Notes: generated by a model from the letters alone, not told the origin. Numbered from the stretch's first letter, positions 17,534 through 26,854 are shown. The stretch: 64,000 nt of DNA from Xanthomarina sp. F2636L (GCF_026410195.1 NZ_JAPMLM010000057.1:1-64000); one strand, 5' to 3'. A program made the numbers and translations.

Positions 17534-19894
17534 TTGGAGACCTATTTAAGTCAGTTAAACGAGGCACAATTAGCGCCAACCATCCAAAAAGATGGTCCTA
17601 TGATAGTTATTGCAGGAGCAGGTTCTGGGAAAACCAGAGTGCTTACCTACAGAATTGCTTATTTAATGAGTCAAGGTGTGGATTCGTTTAATATTCTTGC
17701 CTTAACATTCACAAATAAAGCTGCACGTGAAATGAAAGAGCGTATAGCTACCATTGTAGGTACTAGCGAAGCTAAAAACTTATGGATGGGAACCTTTCAC
17801 TCGGTTTTTGCTAAAATTTTACGTTTTGAAGCAGATAGGTTGGGATATCCAAGCAATTTTACCATTTACGATACCCAAGATTCAGATAGATTAATAGCTT
17901 CTATAATTAAAGAAATGAATCTGGATAAAGATCTTTATAAGTACAAACAGATTCGTTCTAGAATTTCTTCATATAAAAACAGCTTAATAACTGTAAAAGC
18001 ATATCATCAAAACCCAGAATTAATTGAAGCAGATGTAATGGCCAGACGCCCAAAAATGGGAGAGATTTATAAAAATTATGTCGATAGATGCTTTAAAGCT
18101 GGAGCTATGGATTTCGACGATTTATTATTAAAAACCAACGAACTCTTAACGCGCTTTCCTGAAGTATTAGCTAAGTATCAAGATAAGTTTCGTTATATTT
18201 TGGTAGATGAGTATCAAGATACAAACCACAGTCAGTATTTAATTGTTCGCGCACTTTCAGATAGATTTCAAAATATATGTGTGGTAGGAGATGATGCTCA
18301 AAGTATTTATGCCTTCCGTGGTGCCAATATCAATAATATTTTAAACTTCCAGAAAGATTACGAAGATGTAAAACTTTTTAGATTGGAACAAAACTATCGT
18401 TCCACTAAAAACATAGTAAATGCAGCTAACTCCATCATAGATAAAAACCAGACAAAGCTTGATAAAGTCGTCTGGACTTCCAATGAAGATGGAGGTAAAG
18501 TGAAAGTGAACCGTTCTTTAACAGATGGAGATGAAGGTCGTTTTGTGGCTAGTTCTATTTTTGAGAATAAAATGGAAAATCAATTGCCAAATAGCGATTT
18601 TGCCGTTTTATACAGAACCAATGCTCAATCTCGTGCCATTGAAGATGCTTTGCGTAAACGCGATATTCCTTATAGAATTTATGGAGGCTTGTCGTTTTAT
18701 CAAAGAAAAGAGATTAAGGATGTTTTATCATATTTACGATTAATTATTAACCCAGCAGATGAAGAAGCCTTAAAACGTGTGATTAATTATCCTGCTAGAG
18801 GAATTGGACAAACTACATTAGATAGACTGATTGTTGCTGCTAATGGTTTTAACCGATCCATTTTTGAAGTGCTTCAGAATATTGATAAAATAGATATTAA
18901 TATTAATTCTGGTACAAAGAATAAACTGAAAGATTTTGTTACTTTAATTGAAAGTTTTCAGGTGTTAAACCAAACAGCTAATGCCTTCGAATTAGCGGAG
19001 CACGTTACAAAAGCAAGTGGTTTAATTAGAGAGTTAAATAAAGATGGTACTCCAGAAGGAGTTGCCAAAATGGAAAATATTGAAGAGCTCTTAAATGGGA
19101 TGAAAGATTTTGTTGAAGGACAAAAAGAACTAGCAGATGCTACAGCTTCCTTGGCAGAATTTCTAGAAGATGTGGCTCTTGCAACCGATTTAGATGCCAA
19201 CAAAGGCGATGCAGACCATGTGGCATTAATGACCATCCACTTGGCAAAAGGATTGGAGTTTCCTTATGTATATATTGTTGGTTTGGAAGAAGATTTATTT
19301 CCAAGCGCCATGAGTATGAATACCAGAAGCGAATTGGAGGAGGAACGACGTTTATTTTATGTAGCTTTAACTAGAGCTGAAAAACAAGCTTATTTAACCT
19401 ATGCATTATCTCGTTATCGATGGGGAAAATTGATAGATTCTGAACCGAGTAGGTTTATTGAAGAAATAGATGAAGAGTATTTAGATATTATTACACCTAT
19501 TGAGGAGCGACGTTTTAATCCCATGCTAGATGCCGATATTTTTGGAGATGATATTCCAGAAACAAAAAGAAGGGCTAATGCGAATCAAATCCGATTTAAA
19601 AAACCTGTTCAACCAACGTTTAAGAAAAAACAATCAAGCCCTAAAAAAGCCTCAGAAAAAATAACCATTAGCACACCAAAAAACTTAAAACCAGTAAGTA
19701 AAACAAGTGGAGGTGCTAATTTGTTTGATGGCAAACTAACTGTTGGAAATATGGTAGAACATATGCGTTTTGGAAAAGGAGAGGTGGTAAAAATTGAAGG
19801 CGCAGGTGGAGACACCAAAGCCGAAATAAAATTTGATAAAGGAGGAATTAAAAAACTCCTGTTGCGTTTTGCTAAGCTTGAAATAATTGGCTAA
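17534..19894 (+). CDS. uvrD: UvrD/PcrA-type ATP-dependent 3'-5' DNA helicase
   Basis: The 786-residue superfamily 1 helicase has all motifs: Q-motif LNEAQ, Walker A GAGSGKT (28-34), TFTNKAAREM, box II LVDEYQD near residue 229, VGDDAQSIYAFRGA, the RSTKNIV segment, TIHLAKGLEFPYV and VALTRAEK. The C-terminal about 60 residues (VGNMVEHMRFGKGEVVKIEG) are the Tudor-like tail of PcrA/UvrD. It acts in nucleotide excision and mismatch repair and in removing RNA polymerase. The family N-terminus begins exactly at a TTG (17534); the ATG at 17523 is out of frame, so a TTG start is most likely. Confidence 0.95.
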   Translation: METYLSQLNEAQLAPTIQKDGPMIVIAGAGSGKTRVLTYRIAYLMSQGVDSFNILALTFTNKAAREMKERIATIVGTSEAKNLWMGTFHSVFAKILRFEADRLGYPSNFTIYDTQDSDRLIASIIKEMNLDKDLYKYKQIRSRISSYKNSLITVKAYHQNPELIEADVMARRPKMGEIYKNYVDRCFKAGAMDFDDLLLKTNELLTRFPEVLAKYQDKFRYILVDEYQDTNHSQYLIVRALSDRFQNICVVGDDAQSIYAFRGANINNILNFQKDYEDVKLFRLEQNYRSTKNIVNAANSIIDKNQTKLDKVVWTSNEDGGKVKVNRSLTDGDEGRFVASSIFENKMENQLPNSDFAVLYRTNAQSRAIEDALRKRDIPYRIYGGLSFYQRKEIKDVLSYLRLIINPADEEALKRVINYPARGIGQTTLDRLIVAANGFNRSIFEVLQNIDKIDININSGTKNKLKDFVTLIESFQVLNQTANAFELAEHVTKASGLIRELNKDGTPEGVAKMENIEELLNGMKDFVEGQKELADATASLAEFLEDVALATDLDANKGDADHVALMTIHLAKGLEFPYVYIVGLEEDLFPSAMSMNTRSELEEERRLFYVALTRAEKQAYLTYALSRYRWGKLIDSEPSRFIEEIDEEYLDIITPIEERRFNPMLDADIFGDDIPETKRRANANQIRFKKPVQPTFKKKQSSPKKASEKITISTPKNLKPVSKTSGGANLFDGKLTVGNMVEHMRFGKGEVVKIEGAGGDTKAEIKFDKGGIKKLLLRFAKLEIIG

Positions 19895-19897
19895 TAC

Positions 19898-20761
19898 TTA
19901 ATCGAAATGCGTTTCAATAAATGCTTTTAGTTTAATACTTGTATCTAATAAATCTAGTCCTACCCAACCATGTCCGGCATTTGGGTATAAGGTAAATTGA
20001 TGTGTAACTCCTAAAGTTTCCAACTTATCTCTCATGTCTGTTCCTTGCGTTGTTGGAACCAACGGATCTAACCCACCATAAAACAAAATGGTTGGGGGCG
20101 CAGTTGCAGTTACTCTATGAAACGGACTTACTTCCTCTAAATAAGCTGTAGTGGCATCCACTCCATATAAATTTAATAAGACTTGTAAATCGGGATTTGT
20201 ATTATTTAAATAAGCTGGATCTGTGAAATTGGTTGGACCAACAATGCTGCAAACCATATCAATATTATTGTCTGTATCAAAAGCATAACTCCATAATAAA
20301 GATAGGTGAGCTCCAGCACTAACGCCTATAAACGCAAAATCGTCATCAATAACATAATAATCCTGTTTAGATTTTAAAAGATTAATTACTGAAGTAATAT
20401 CGTTAAGTTGCATAGGGTAAGGTTGGTTGTTTTCGTCTGCAAGCCTATAATTAATGTTTACGATGCCCATGTCTGGAAATTCACTTCGAATATAATTTCT
20501 TAGTTCATTCATGTCGTTTTTATCACCAGCAGACCAACCTCCACCATGAACCAAAATCATCACTTCGGTTTCTAAATTTCTATTAGCTGGTAAATAGATG
20601 TCGAATTTTTGATCATTATCAGGACCATAAGACACGTTGAGTTCTTGGTAATATTCTGAAGAATTTAAGCCAGTATCAAGATTATTGTTATCGTCTGTAG
20701 AGCAAGAAACAAAAGAAAATGCAAGGAAAAGTATAAATAAGTAGTGTGTAATGACCTTCAT
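19898..20761 (-). CDS. Alpha/beta hydrolase lipoprotein (esterase/lipase type)
   Basis: The signal peptide ends in a lipobox with Cys20 (FSFVSCST), so it is a lipoprotein. The fold shows the oxyanion motif HGGG (72-75), the nucleophile Ser148 in GVSAG, Asp232 in GGLDP and His264 in AGHGW, a complete triad of the BD-FAE / hormone-sensitive-lipase-like esterases. The true substrate is unknown; carboxylester or feruloyl/acetyl-sugar esters are typical. It lies tail to tail with uvrD, with only 3 bases between the stops, and diverges from the gene at 20816. Confidence 0.9.
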   Translation of the reverse strand: MKVITHYLFILFLAFSFVSCSTDDNNNLDTGLNSSEYYQELNVSYGPDNDQKFDIYLPANRNLETEVMILVHGGGWSAGDKNDMNELRNYIRSEFPDMGIVNINYRLADENNQPYPMQLNDITSVINLLKSKQDYYVIDDDFAFIGVSAGAHLSLLWSYAFDTDNNIDMVCSIVGPTNFTDPAYLNNTNPDLQVLLNLYGVDATTAYLEEVSPFHRVTATAPPTILFYGGLDPLVPTTQGTDMRDKLETLGVTHQFTLYPNAGHGWVGLDLLDTSIKLKAFIETHFD

Positions 20762-20815
20762 AAAAGATTTAATTAATTACTTTGTATAAGATAACGAATA
20801 TTTAAGACATATAGT

Positions 20816-21436
20816 ATGGCTGATTTTATTAAAATTTACGAAGAGAATCCAAACCCAAAAGAGATAGCTAAGGTAGTAAAGGTTTTAAGGGCAGGAGGAT
20901 TAATAATTTATCCAACAGATACCGTTTATGGTTTGGGATGCGATATTAATAATGTAAAAGCATTAGAACGCGTTGCAAGAATTAAAAATGTGAAATTGGA
21001 AAAATCTAATTTCTCTTTTATATGTGAAGATTTAAGTAATCTAAGCGATTATGTAAAACAAATTGACACCTCAGTTTTTAAAATCTTAAAAAGAGCTCTT
21101 CCGGGACCATATACGTTTATTCTTCCTGGAGCTAAGTCATTACCACATCCTTTTAAAAAGAAAAAAACAGTTGGTATTCGTGTGCCAGATAATAAAATTG
21201 CTATTGAAATTGTCAAGCATCTAGGAAATCCAATTATTTCAACATCTATTCATGATGAAGATGAGGTTTTGGAGTATACAACAGATCCCGAACTTATATA
21301 CGAAAAATGGAAAGACAAAGTAGAATTAGTAATTGATGCCGGATATGGAGACAACCATGCGTCAACAGTTGTCGATTTATCTGAAAATGAGCCTATTATA
21401 GTTAGAGAAGGAAAAGGGAGTTTGGAGATTTTTTAA
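20816..21436 (+). CDS. L-threonylcarbamoyladenylate synthase (Sua5/YciO/YrdC family)
   Basis: The 206-residue protein is a single YrdC domain: KVLRAGGLIIYPTDTVYGLGCD near residue 23, the basic loop KNVKLEKSNFSF, LPGPYTFIL and VGIRVPDN. This enzyme makes threonylcarbamoyl-AMP from threonine, bicarbonate and ATP for the t6A37 modification of tRNAs. It has no Sua5 C-terminal domain. A paralogue of the YciO type cannot be excluded, because the usual KR-K--P loop is here KNVKLEKSN. Confidence 0.88.
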   Translation: MADFIKIYEENPNPKEIAKVVKVLRAGGLIIYPTDTVYGLGCDINNVKALERVARIKNVKLEKSNFSFICEDLSNLSDYVKQIDTSVFKILKRALPGPYTFILPGAKSLPHPFKKKKTVGIRVPDNKIAIEIVKHLGNPIISTSIHDEDEVLEYTTDPELIYEKWKDKVELVIDAGYGDNHASTVVDLSENEPIIVREGKGSLEIF

Positions 21437-21471
21437 ATCTTCATTGTCATATTATTACCTTCTAAAAAGTG

Positions 21472-21630
21472 CTAAGCAGATTTTAAATTTTCATTAAATT
21501 GATTAATCTGTCTATTAGTAATAATTATAGAATCTGCTTGAAAATATTTTTCAGACTTTATAATATTTGCCATCCAATCTAAATGGTTTTTAGAACGTCT
21601 TTCAAACTGATAATGTAAAGCTTGTCTCAT
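21472..21630 (-). CDS. Small hypothetical protein, 52 residues
   Basis: An intact minus-strand frame runs from ATG at 21630 to TAG at 21472. The product begins MRQALHYQFERRSKNHLDWM and ends NENLKSA, is basic at the N-terminus and looks helical, without signal peptide or membrane segment. I recognise no family. Support is the normal composition and codon use and the lack of any other gene in this 425-base gap. It lies just downstream, in the same direction, of the OmpA gene but is separated from it by a strong terminator, so it would need its own promoter, which I could not identify. Confidence 0.4.
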   Translation of the reverse strand: MRQALHYQFERRSKNHLDWMANIIKSEKYFQADSIIITNRQINQFNENLKSA

Positions 21631-21806
21631 AATAAATTAGTTTTTAAGCAGGCTCTTAAAACATATATTACAATACGTGATGGTGAGTTTGGGTGGTTAT
21701 ATACGTTGCATTAAATATTGCAATTAATAGGTTAATAGCTTAACACTAATAATATAAATTGTTAACCCATTTAATAAAATAAAAAAGATTAGTTATTTAA
21801 AAGCAT

Positions 21807-21839
21807 AAAAAAAGCTCAATCATTCGATTGAGCTTTTTT
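21807..21839 (-). terminator. Bidirectional terminator after the OmpA gene
   Basis: A perfect 8-bp stem (GCTCAATC / GATTGAGC) with a 4-base loop (ATTC) is flanked by an A run and a T run on the two sides, extending the stem to 14 bp. It lies 22 bases after the stop of the minus-strand OmpA gene. Confidence 0.92.
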
Positions 21840-21861
21840 AATAAATGACTTTTAAAACTGA

Positions 21862-22701
21862 TTAGTTTCCACCAGCTTCAAGATTCTTCATTTCTTTTTC
21901 GATCATATCGTAGAATTCATCAATTTTAGGTAAAATAACAATTCTAGTACGTCTGTTAGCTGCTCTTCCTTCAGCAGTTTCATTTGTGTCAAGTGGTACA
22001 TATTGAGAGCGACCGGCAGCAATTAACTTGCTTGAATCAACTCCTAAGTCAACCAATACACGAACTACAGATGTAGCGCGTTTTACACTTAAATCCCAGT
22101 TATCTACTAATGGTGGTTTGTTATAAGGAACAGGATCTGTATGTGCTTCAACCATGCATTCAAAAGTAGGTTTACTCTTTACAACTTTAGCTACTTTACC
22201 AAGAACCTCTTTAGCACGATCATTTACGTCATAGCTACCACTTTTAAATAATAATTTATCAGCAATAGAGATGAACACAACTCCCTTTTCAACATTAATT
22301 TCAATATCTGGATCGTTAATACCTACTTCACGTTTTAAGCTTGTAACTAAAGCAAGTGTTACACTGTCTTTTTGAGTTAAAGCATCCTGTAAACGATTAA
22401 TTTTTAATTCTTTTTCTCTAATACTTTCTAGAGTTTTTTCAACATTACTTGCACCTTTTGAAGACAAGATGGTTAAGTTGTCGTTACTTTTACGTAAATC
22501 TGCTACCTGTTCTTCTAAAACTTTTGCTCTAGCTGTTGCAGATGCTCTTTCTTCTAAACAAGAATTAAGTTTTACAGTGGCAGTGTTTAATAAGTCTTGA
22601 GTTTCTTTTTGTTTTGCTTCTAAGGACGTATAATCTTTTTTAGAGACACAAGATCCCAAAAGAAATAAAGAAAACACACCCAATATCAATGTTCTTTTCA
22701 T
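21862..22701 (-). CDS. OmpA family lipoprotein with coiled coil
   Basis: The 279-residue protein has a lipobox (LLGSC, Cys18), then a long coiled coil of about residues 24-110 (Leu/Glu/Lys rich, with several EEQVADLRKSN-like stretches), and a C-terminal OmpA domain (about 140-265) with VEAHTDPVPY and the GRSQY-P-D-N-T-EGRAANRRTRI segment that binds peptidoglycan. It should tether the outer membrane to the cell wall. It is a single-gene unit ended by a clear hairpin; a TAATTTTG box lies upstream. Confidence 0.93.
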   Translation of the reverse strand: MKRTLILGVFSLFLLGSCVSKKDYTSLEAKQKETQDLLNTATVKLNSCLEERASATARAKVLEEQVADLRKSNDNLTILSSKGASNVEKTLESIREKELKINRLQDALTQKDSVTLALVTSLKREVGINDPDIEINVEKGVVFISIADKLLFKSGSYDVNDRAKEVLGKVAKVVKSKPTFECMVEAHTDPVPYNKPPLVDNWDLSVKRATSVVRVLVDLGVDSSKLIAAGRSQYVPLDTNETAEGRAANRRTRIVILPKIDEFYDMIEKEMKNLEAGGN

Positions 22702-22738
22702 AATAAATTTAGTTTTTAGATGTTATTAATTAACAAGC

Positions 22739-22746
22739 CAAAATTA
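22739..22746 (-). promoter_or_regulatory. Possible -7 box (TAATTTTG) for the OmpA gene
   Basis: TAATTTTG on the minus strand matches TAnnTTTG and lies 37 bases ahead of the OmpA start codon. No convincing -33 TTG at the expected distance. Confidence 0.35.
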
Positions 22747-22794
22747 ACAAAAGAAAGCGAGTTTAAATATGAATTAACAGAAATTTTAACAGTT

Positions 22795-23817
22795 TTATAA
22801 ACAATTGAAAGTCTTACAGTTATTTATATAATAAGACCAAACTATAGAAGTTTTTTGGAAATATTTTTTACGTTGCTTCAAAGCTTTTCTTTGCTTTAAA
22901 AGTTTTGGTAAATATGTATAAAAGTGAAAATGTGCCTTTAAAATGGCTAAGAAATGAGATGGTTTAAATTCGAAAAGAAATTTTATTCCAGCCAGGCCAT
23001 CCAAAACAAGTCTTGTTAAGACTAAAATAAACAGATTTCCATGAGCATTTTTAACCAGGGTGAATAAACTGTTCCTAAAGTTTAAATAGGTTTTCTTCGG
23101 ATTGGTGTTTTTTAAGGTGGCTCCACCAACATGATAGACCGTAGATGTGCCTACGTAAGTTGTTTTAAAGCCTTGATTAAAAGCTCTCCAGCACAAATCT
23201 ATTTCTTCCATATGTGCAAAAAAGGACTCGTCAAAACCATCTAATTTATTAAAAGTCTCTTTTCTAATAAAAAAACAAGCTCCAGATGCCCAAAATATAT
23301 TGGTTATGTCATTGTATTGTTCTAAATCTTCTTCAATGGTATTAAAAATACGACCTCTATTATACGGATATCCATATTTGTCTATAAAACCTCCAGCAGC
23401 TCCAGCATATTCAAAATAAGATTTGTTTTTGTAATCAAGTATTTTAGGCTGAATAATGGTGATTTCAGGTTGGGTTCTAAAGACTTCAAGTATTGGATTT
23501 AGCCAGTTTTTGGTAACTTCCACATCGCTATTTAATAAACAATAAATATCTTCATCTACATGTTTTAAAGCATCGTTATAACCTTTGGCATAACCACCAT
23601 TGTCTATATTCTGAATAATTCTAATACTTGGAAAATTTTGTTTTACAAATAAAACAGACTCGTCTGTTGACGCATTGTCTGCTACATAGATAGTAGCTTC
23701 AGAAGAATTTGCAATAACTGATGGTAAGAATTGCTCTAATAATGCTTTTCCGTTCCAGTTTAATATAACAATAGCTGTTTTCAAAAGATTAGATTTGTTT
23801 TTTAATATAAAAGGCAA
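22795..23817 (-). CDS. Glycosyltransferase family 2 protein
   Basis: The 340-residue protein is a GT-A fold family 2 transferase: IVILNWNGK at the start, VADNASTDESV (nucleotide-sugar binding), NGGYAKGYNDAL, the metal-binding-like LLNSDVEV near residue 115 and the GFDESFFAHMEEIDLCWRA motif typical of rhamnosyl-like transferases. A hydrophobic segment near residue 260 may touch the membrane. It likely adds sugars to surface polysaccharide. The ATG at 23817 gives a 29-base overlap with the DUF998 gene; a TTG at 23784 (protein would start M-KTAIVILNW) fits the family N-terminus better and would leave a 4-base gap. Confidence 0.92.
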   Translation of the reverse strand: MPFILKNKSNLLKTAIVILNWNGKALLEQFLPSVIANSSEATIYVADNASTDESVLFVKQNFPSIRIIQNIDNGGYAKGYNDALKHVDEDIYCLLNSDVEVTKNWLNPILEVFRTQPEITIIQPKILDYKNKSYFEYAGAAGGFIDKYGYPYNRGRIFNTIEEDLEQYNDITNIFWASGACFFIRKETFNKLDGFDESFFAHMEEIDLCWRAFNQGFKTTYVGTSTVYHVGGATLKNTNPKKTYLNFRNSLFTLVKNAHGNLFILVLTRLVLDGLAGIKFLFEFKPSHFLAILKAHFHFYTYLPKLLKQRKALKQRKKYFQKTSIVWSYYINNCKTFNCL

Positions 23818-24409
23818 AGGTAATTATCCAGATTAATATAGAACCTTCTATAATTCTTTGGAATAAACCAATATAATGTCCTGTTGGATTGCTAGAAATG
23901 AATAAACTAAACATAAAAGTTATTATTCCACAAAAAAAGGAAAATAACATGATGTTTTTTCCTTGCTTCCAACTTCTGGCTGCAAAACCAATTAAGATTA
24001 GAGATAACGGAACAAATGTATAGGTTAAAGCTCCAGAAAATGTATGGATGAGTTGCGAAAAACTTGGGTCTATTAATTCTTTATTACAGCCTACATCACA
24101 AGGAAAAACACTGACAAGAATATTACCAAAGCCATAAAGAAAGGCAAAGCCTATAAGGCCTAAATTTAATAGGTTGCTTTTGGGAAGGACTTTTAATGCT
24201 GAAAGAGAAAAAAGGATGATAAAAATACCGCTAGGTATAAATCCGAAAATTCTTAAATAAATTCCATAAGGTGCATTGATAGCATAAGATTCACTAATGT
24301 ATTGCTGAATATGACTGTAGTTTTCAAACTGAAACCCTCCTAAAACACTTGGAATAACAAAAAACAAAACGCCTAATATTCCTAGCCAAAAAGTGATTGT
24401 CTTATTCAT
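23789..24409 (-). CDS. DUF998 domain-containing membrane protein
   Basis: The 206-residue protein has about six predicted membrane helices and fits the DUF998 family (GGFQFENYSHIQQYISESYA near residue 24 and FPCDVGCN near 100, both typical of the family). Function is unknown. It overlaps the upstream HsdR-N gene by 8 bases and the downstream glycosyltransferase frame, so the three minus-strand genes form one operon. Confidence 0.85.
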   Translation of the reverse strand: MNKTITFWLGILGVLFFVIPSVLGGFQFENYSHIQQYISESYAINAPYGIYLRIFGFIPSGIFIILFSLSALKVLPKSNLLNLGLIGFAFLYGFGNILVSVFPCDVGCNKELIDPSFSQLIHTFSGALTYTFVPLSLILIGFAARSWKQGKNIMLFSFFCGIITFMFSLFISSNPTGHYIGLFQRIIEGSILIWIITFAFYIKKQI

Positions 24410-24854
24410 TTGTAATATAATCTGGAATAGTTTCTAGAAACTGATAACATTCTTTTTTAAAATCCATCTGACAATAATAATGATTTAATCCATTAGTAAC
24501 CATTAAAAACGTGGCATTTAACGCTAAATTATAACGCGAAATCTGGTCGAAAGTATCTTGACTTATCTTTATTTTTGGCGCTTTACATTCCACAATAAGA
24601 TGAATGGAGCCATCTGGATTAAATACAACAATATCATAACGTTTTTTTAAATCGTTTACTTTTAGCTCTTTTTCAACATTGATTAAAGATTGAGGATATT
24701 TTTTTACTTGAATTAAATATTGTACGCAATGTTGCCTAACCCATTCTTCAGGTTGTAAAATCACAAACTTTTTACGAATACAATCGAAAATAGAAATTTT
24801 ATTTTTGCTATTTTTGAAACGAAACGAAAATTTTGGAAATTGGAGCTCTTGCAT
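24402..24854 (-). CDS. Stand-alone type I restriction HsdR N-terminal domain protein
   Basis: The product (150 residues from the ATG at 24854) consists only of a nuclease-like HsdR N-terminal domain. It holds PEEWVRQHCVQYLI, the Asp in KRYDIVVFNPDG and the E-C-K of IVECKAPK, which together make a PD-(D/E)XK site. No helicase, methylase or specificity gene is present, so it is not a working restriction system. This short form is widespread in Bacteroidota and sits beside holA, suggesting a DNA-related housekeeping role (inference). The frame extends 36 bases further upstream, but the later ATG gives the usual N-terminus (MQELQFPKFSFRF). Confidence 0.85.
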   Translation of the reverse strand: MQELQFPKFSFRFKNSKNKISIFDCIRKKFVILQPEEWVRQHCVQYLIQVKKYPQSLINVEKELKVNDLKKRYDIVVFNPDGSIHLIVECKAPKIKISQDTFDQISRYNLALNATFLMVTNGLNHYYCQMDFKKECYQFLETIPDYITNE

Positions 24855-24952
24855 GAAGGCAAATAGATTTTTTTCAAAGTTAAGGTACATTCATCAAAAA
24901 CCAAATATCCATAGCTTATTTTGGAATTTGAATTTTTTAATATGCTTGCCTG

Positions 24953-25984
24953 ATGCTTAGGCAAGGAATTTTTAGCAATTTGGACGAAGTCAAACAAATA
25001 GTAGCAGATATAAAAAACAAGAAATTCCGACCTATTTATTTTTTAATGGGTGAGGAGCCTTATTATATAGATAATATTTCGAAGTATATTGAGAATAATG
25101 TCCTTTCTGAAGAAGAGAAAGGCTTTAATCAAATGATATTGTATGGTCGCGATGTAAGTATTGAAGATATTGTTGGACATGCTAAACGCTATCCAATGAT
25201 GTCAGAATATCAGGTGGTTATTGTAAAAGAAGCACAAGATTTATCTCGAAATATAGAAAAACTTGTTAGTTATGCCGAACAACCACAGCCTACAACCATT
25301 CTGGTTTTTAATTATAAATATAAAACAATTGATAAGCGTAAAAAGCTATACAAAACACTTAAAAAATCTGGTGTTATTTTTGAAAGTAAGAAGTTGTACG
25401 ACAATCAAGTTAGCGATTGGATAAGACGTGTTCTTTCTGGACAGAATTATACTATTTCTCCAAAAGCAGCACAAATGCTTGCCGAATTTTTAGGAACCAA
25501 TTTAAGTAAAATTTCAAACGAATTAGATAAACTTAAGATTATTCTTCCTGAGGGCACGCAGATTACTCCAGAACTTATTGAACAAAACATTGGTATTAGT
25601 AAAGATTATAATAATTTTGAGTTGCAAAATGCCGTGGGCTCTAGAAATGTCTTAAAAGCAAATCAGATAATTAAATATTTTGGCGAAAATCCTAAAGACA
25701 ATCCCATGGTAGTAACTGTGGCTTTACTGTATAATTTCTTCTCTAAATTACTGTATCTACATGGTTTAACAGATAAGTCGCCTAGAAGTGTAGCTTCAGC
25801 CCTAAAAATTAACCCTTATTTTGTTAACGATTATATTACGGCTTCAAAAAATTATCCAATGAAAAAAGTTAGTGGTGTAATTGCTATTTTAAGAGAGTTT
25901 GATGTAAAGGGAAAAGGCGTAGGATCGAACGCTGTTAAGCAAGGAGATTTGCTTAAAGAGATGGTAGTAAGAATTATGAATTAA
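24953..25984 (+). CDS. holA: DNA polymerase III subunit delta
   Basis: The 343-residue protein matches the HolA family: KKFRPIYFLMGEEPYYID (the modified Walker A region of delta), PMMSEYQVVIVKEAQDL, VLVFNYKYKTIDKRKKLYK, LGTNLSKISNELDKL and the C-terminal collar domain. Delta opens the beta clamp in the clamp loader. The ATG at 24953 adds nine residues before the TTG at 24980 (LDEVKQIV), where most relatives start, so either may be used. It diverges from the HsdR-N gene. Confidence 0.93.
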   Translation: MLRQGIFSNLDEVKQIVADIKNKKFRPIYFLMGEEPYYIDNISKYIENNVLSEEEKGFNQMILYGRDVSIEDIVGHAKRYPMMSEYQVVIVKEAQDLSRNIEKLVSYAEQPQPTTILVFNYKYKTIDKRKKLYKTLKKSGVIFESKKLYDNQVSDWIRRVLSGQNYTISPKAAQMLAEFLGTNLSKISNELDKLKIILPEGTQITPELIEQNIGISKDYNNFELQNAVGSRNVLKANQIIKYFGENPKDNPMVVTVALLYNFFSKLLYLHGLTDKSPRSVASALKINPYFVNDYITASKNYPMKKVSGVIAILREFDVKGKGVGSNAVKQGDLLKEMVVRIMN

Positions 25985-26021
25985 TTTGTAAAATCAATTT
26001 CCATATAGGTGGAATATAAGA

Positions 26022-26387
26022 ATGAAAAAATTACTTTATTTAGTTGTCTCCGTGTTATTTTTATCCTGTAATGAAGAATCCAAACTACCAGACCCCTTAG
26101 AAGCTGGTTGGAAAGGTGAAAGCGTTTGCGAGGTTCTTCATGAAGATCCTAAAATACGTGTTTTAAAATGTACTTTTCCTCCAGGAGTAGGACATGAGAA
26201 ACACGAACATCAACCACATTTTGGTTATACCCTAGAAGGTGGTACTTTTCAAATTACAGATGCCGATGGTACCGAAACCAAAGAAGTTAAAGCAGGTGTA
26301 TCTTGGAGTAAAGACCAGGTAAGTACGCATGAAGTGGTTAATGTGGGAAATACCACATCTGTATACCTGATTGTAGAGTACAAATAA
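26022..26387 (+). CDS. Cupin domain lipoprotein
   Basis: The 121-residue protein has a lipobox at FLSC (Cys16) and a single cupin barrel. The metal-binding motif is seen as GVGHEKHEHQPHFGYTLEGG (three His and a Glu position), followed by VKAGVSW and the second cupin motif around HEVVNVG. Its role is unknown; single-domain cupins of this size bind metal or small ligands. It is 37 bases after holA on the same strand. Confidence 0.85.
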   Translation: MKKLLYLVVSVLFLSCNEESKLPDPLEAGWKGESVCEVLHEDPKIRVLKCTFPPGVGHEKHEHQPHFGYTLEGGTFQITDADGTETKEVKAGVSWSKDQVSTHEVVNVGNTTSVYLIVEYK

Positions 26388-26451
26388 TTAAAGTCTCCAG
26401 GACACCACATATACTGAAGATTAAGATTAATTATCAATACATACTTTAGAA

Positions 26452-26817
26452 TTAAGTAACTCGCAAAATCTTTTCCATTTTACGTCCTTTCGCTAATTCG
26501 TCCACCAACTTATCTAAATATCTAACTTGTCGTGTCAAGGGAGTTTCGATTTCTTCAATTCGGTAACCACAAATTACTCCTTTAATAAGAGTCGCATTTG
26601 GATGTAAATTTGCTTTTTGAAAGAATGTTTCAAATGTCACTTTATCTATTATAAATTCTTGTAGTTTGTTTTCATTAAAACCAGTAAGCCATTCAATTAC
26701 CTGATGTAGTTCGTCTTTTGTTCGGCCTTTCTTTTCTACTTTGCTGATATAGTGTGGGTAAACCGAAGCAAATGTCATTTTTGCGATACGTTCATTGTGC
26801 TCGGGAGTTGTTTTCAT
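26452..26817 (-). CDS. DUF2200 domain-containing protein
   Basis: The 121-residue protein fits DUF2200: [20 protein letters not shown] near the start, [33 protein letters not shown] and a C-terminal [20 protein letters not shown]. These proteins are small, soluble and of unknown function. No membrane segment. It converges with the cupin gene. Confidence 0.88.
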   Translation of the reverse strand: MKTTPEHNERIAKMTFASVYPHYISKVEKKGRTKDELHQVIEWLTGFNENKLQEFIIDKVTFETFFQKANLHPNATLIKGVICGYRIEEIETPLTRQVRYLDKLVDELAKGRKMEKILRVT

Positions 26818-26854
26818 AAGGTGTATTTTTTTAGCTTTTTATACAGAGATAAAA

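Noticed and set aside
23784-23817. Frameshift joining DUF998 and the glycosyltransferase genes
   Set aside because: Both proteins are complete with family-typical ends; the overlap is explained by start choice.
26001-26015. Small inverted repeat TTCCA-TGGAA before the cupin gene
   Set aside because: Five-base arms without T run; too weak for a terminator or operator.
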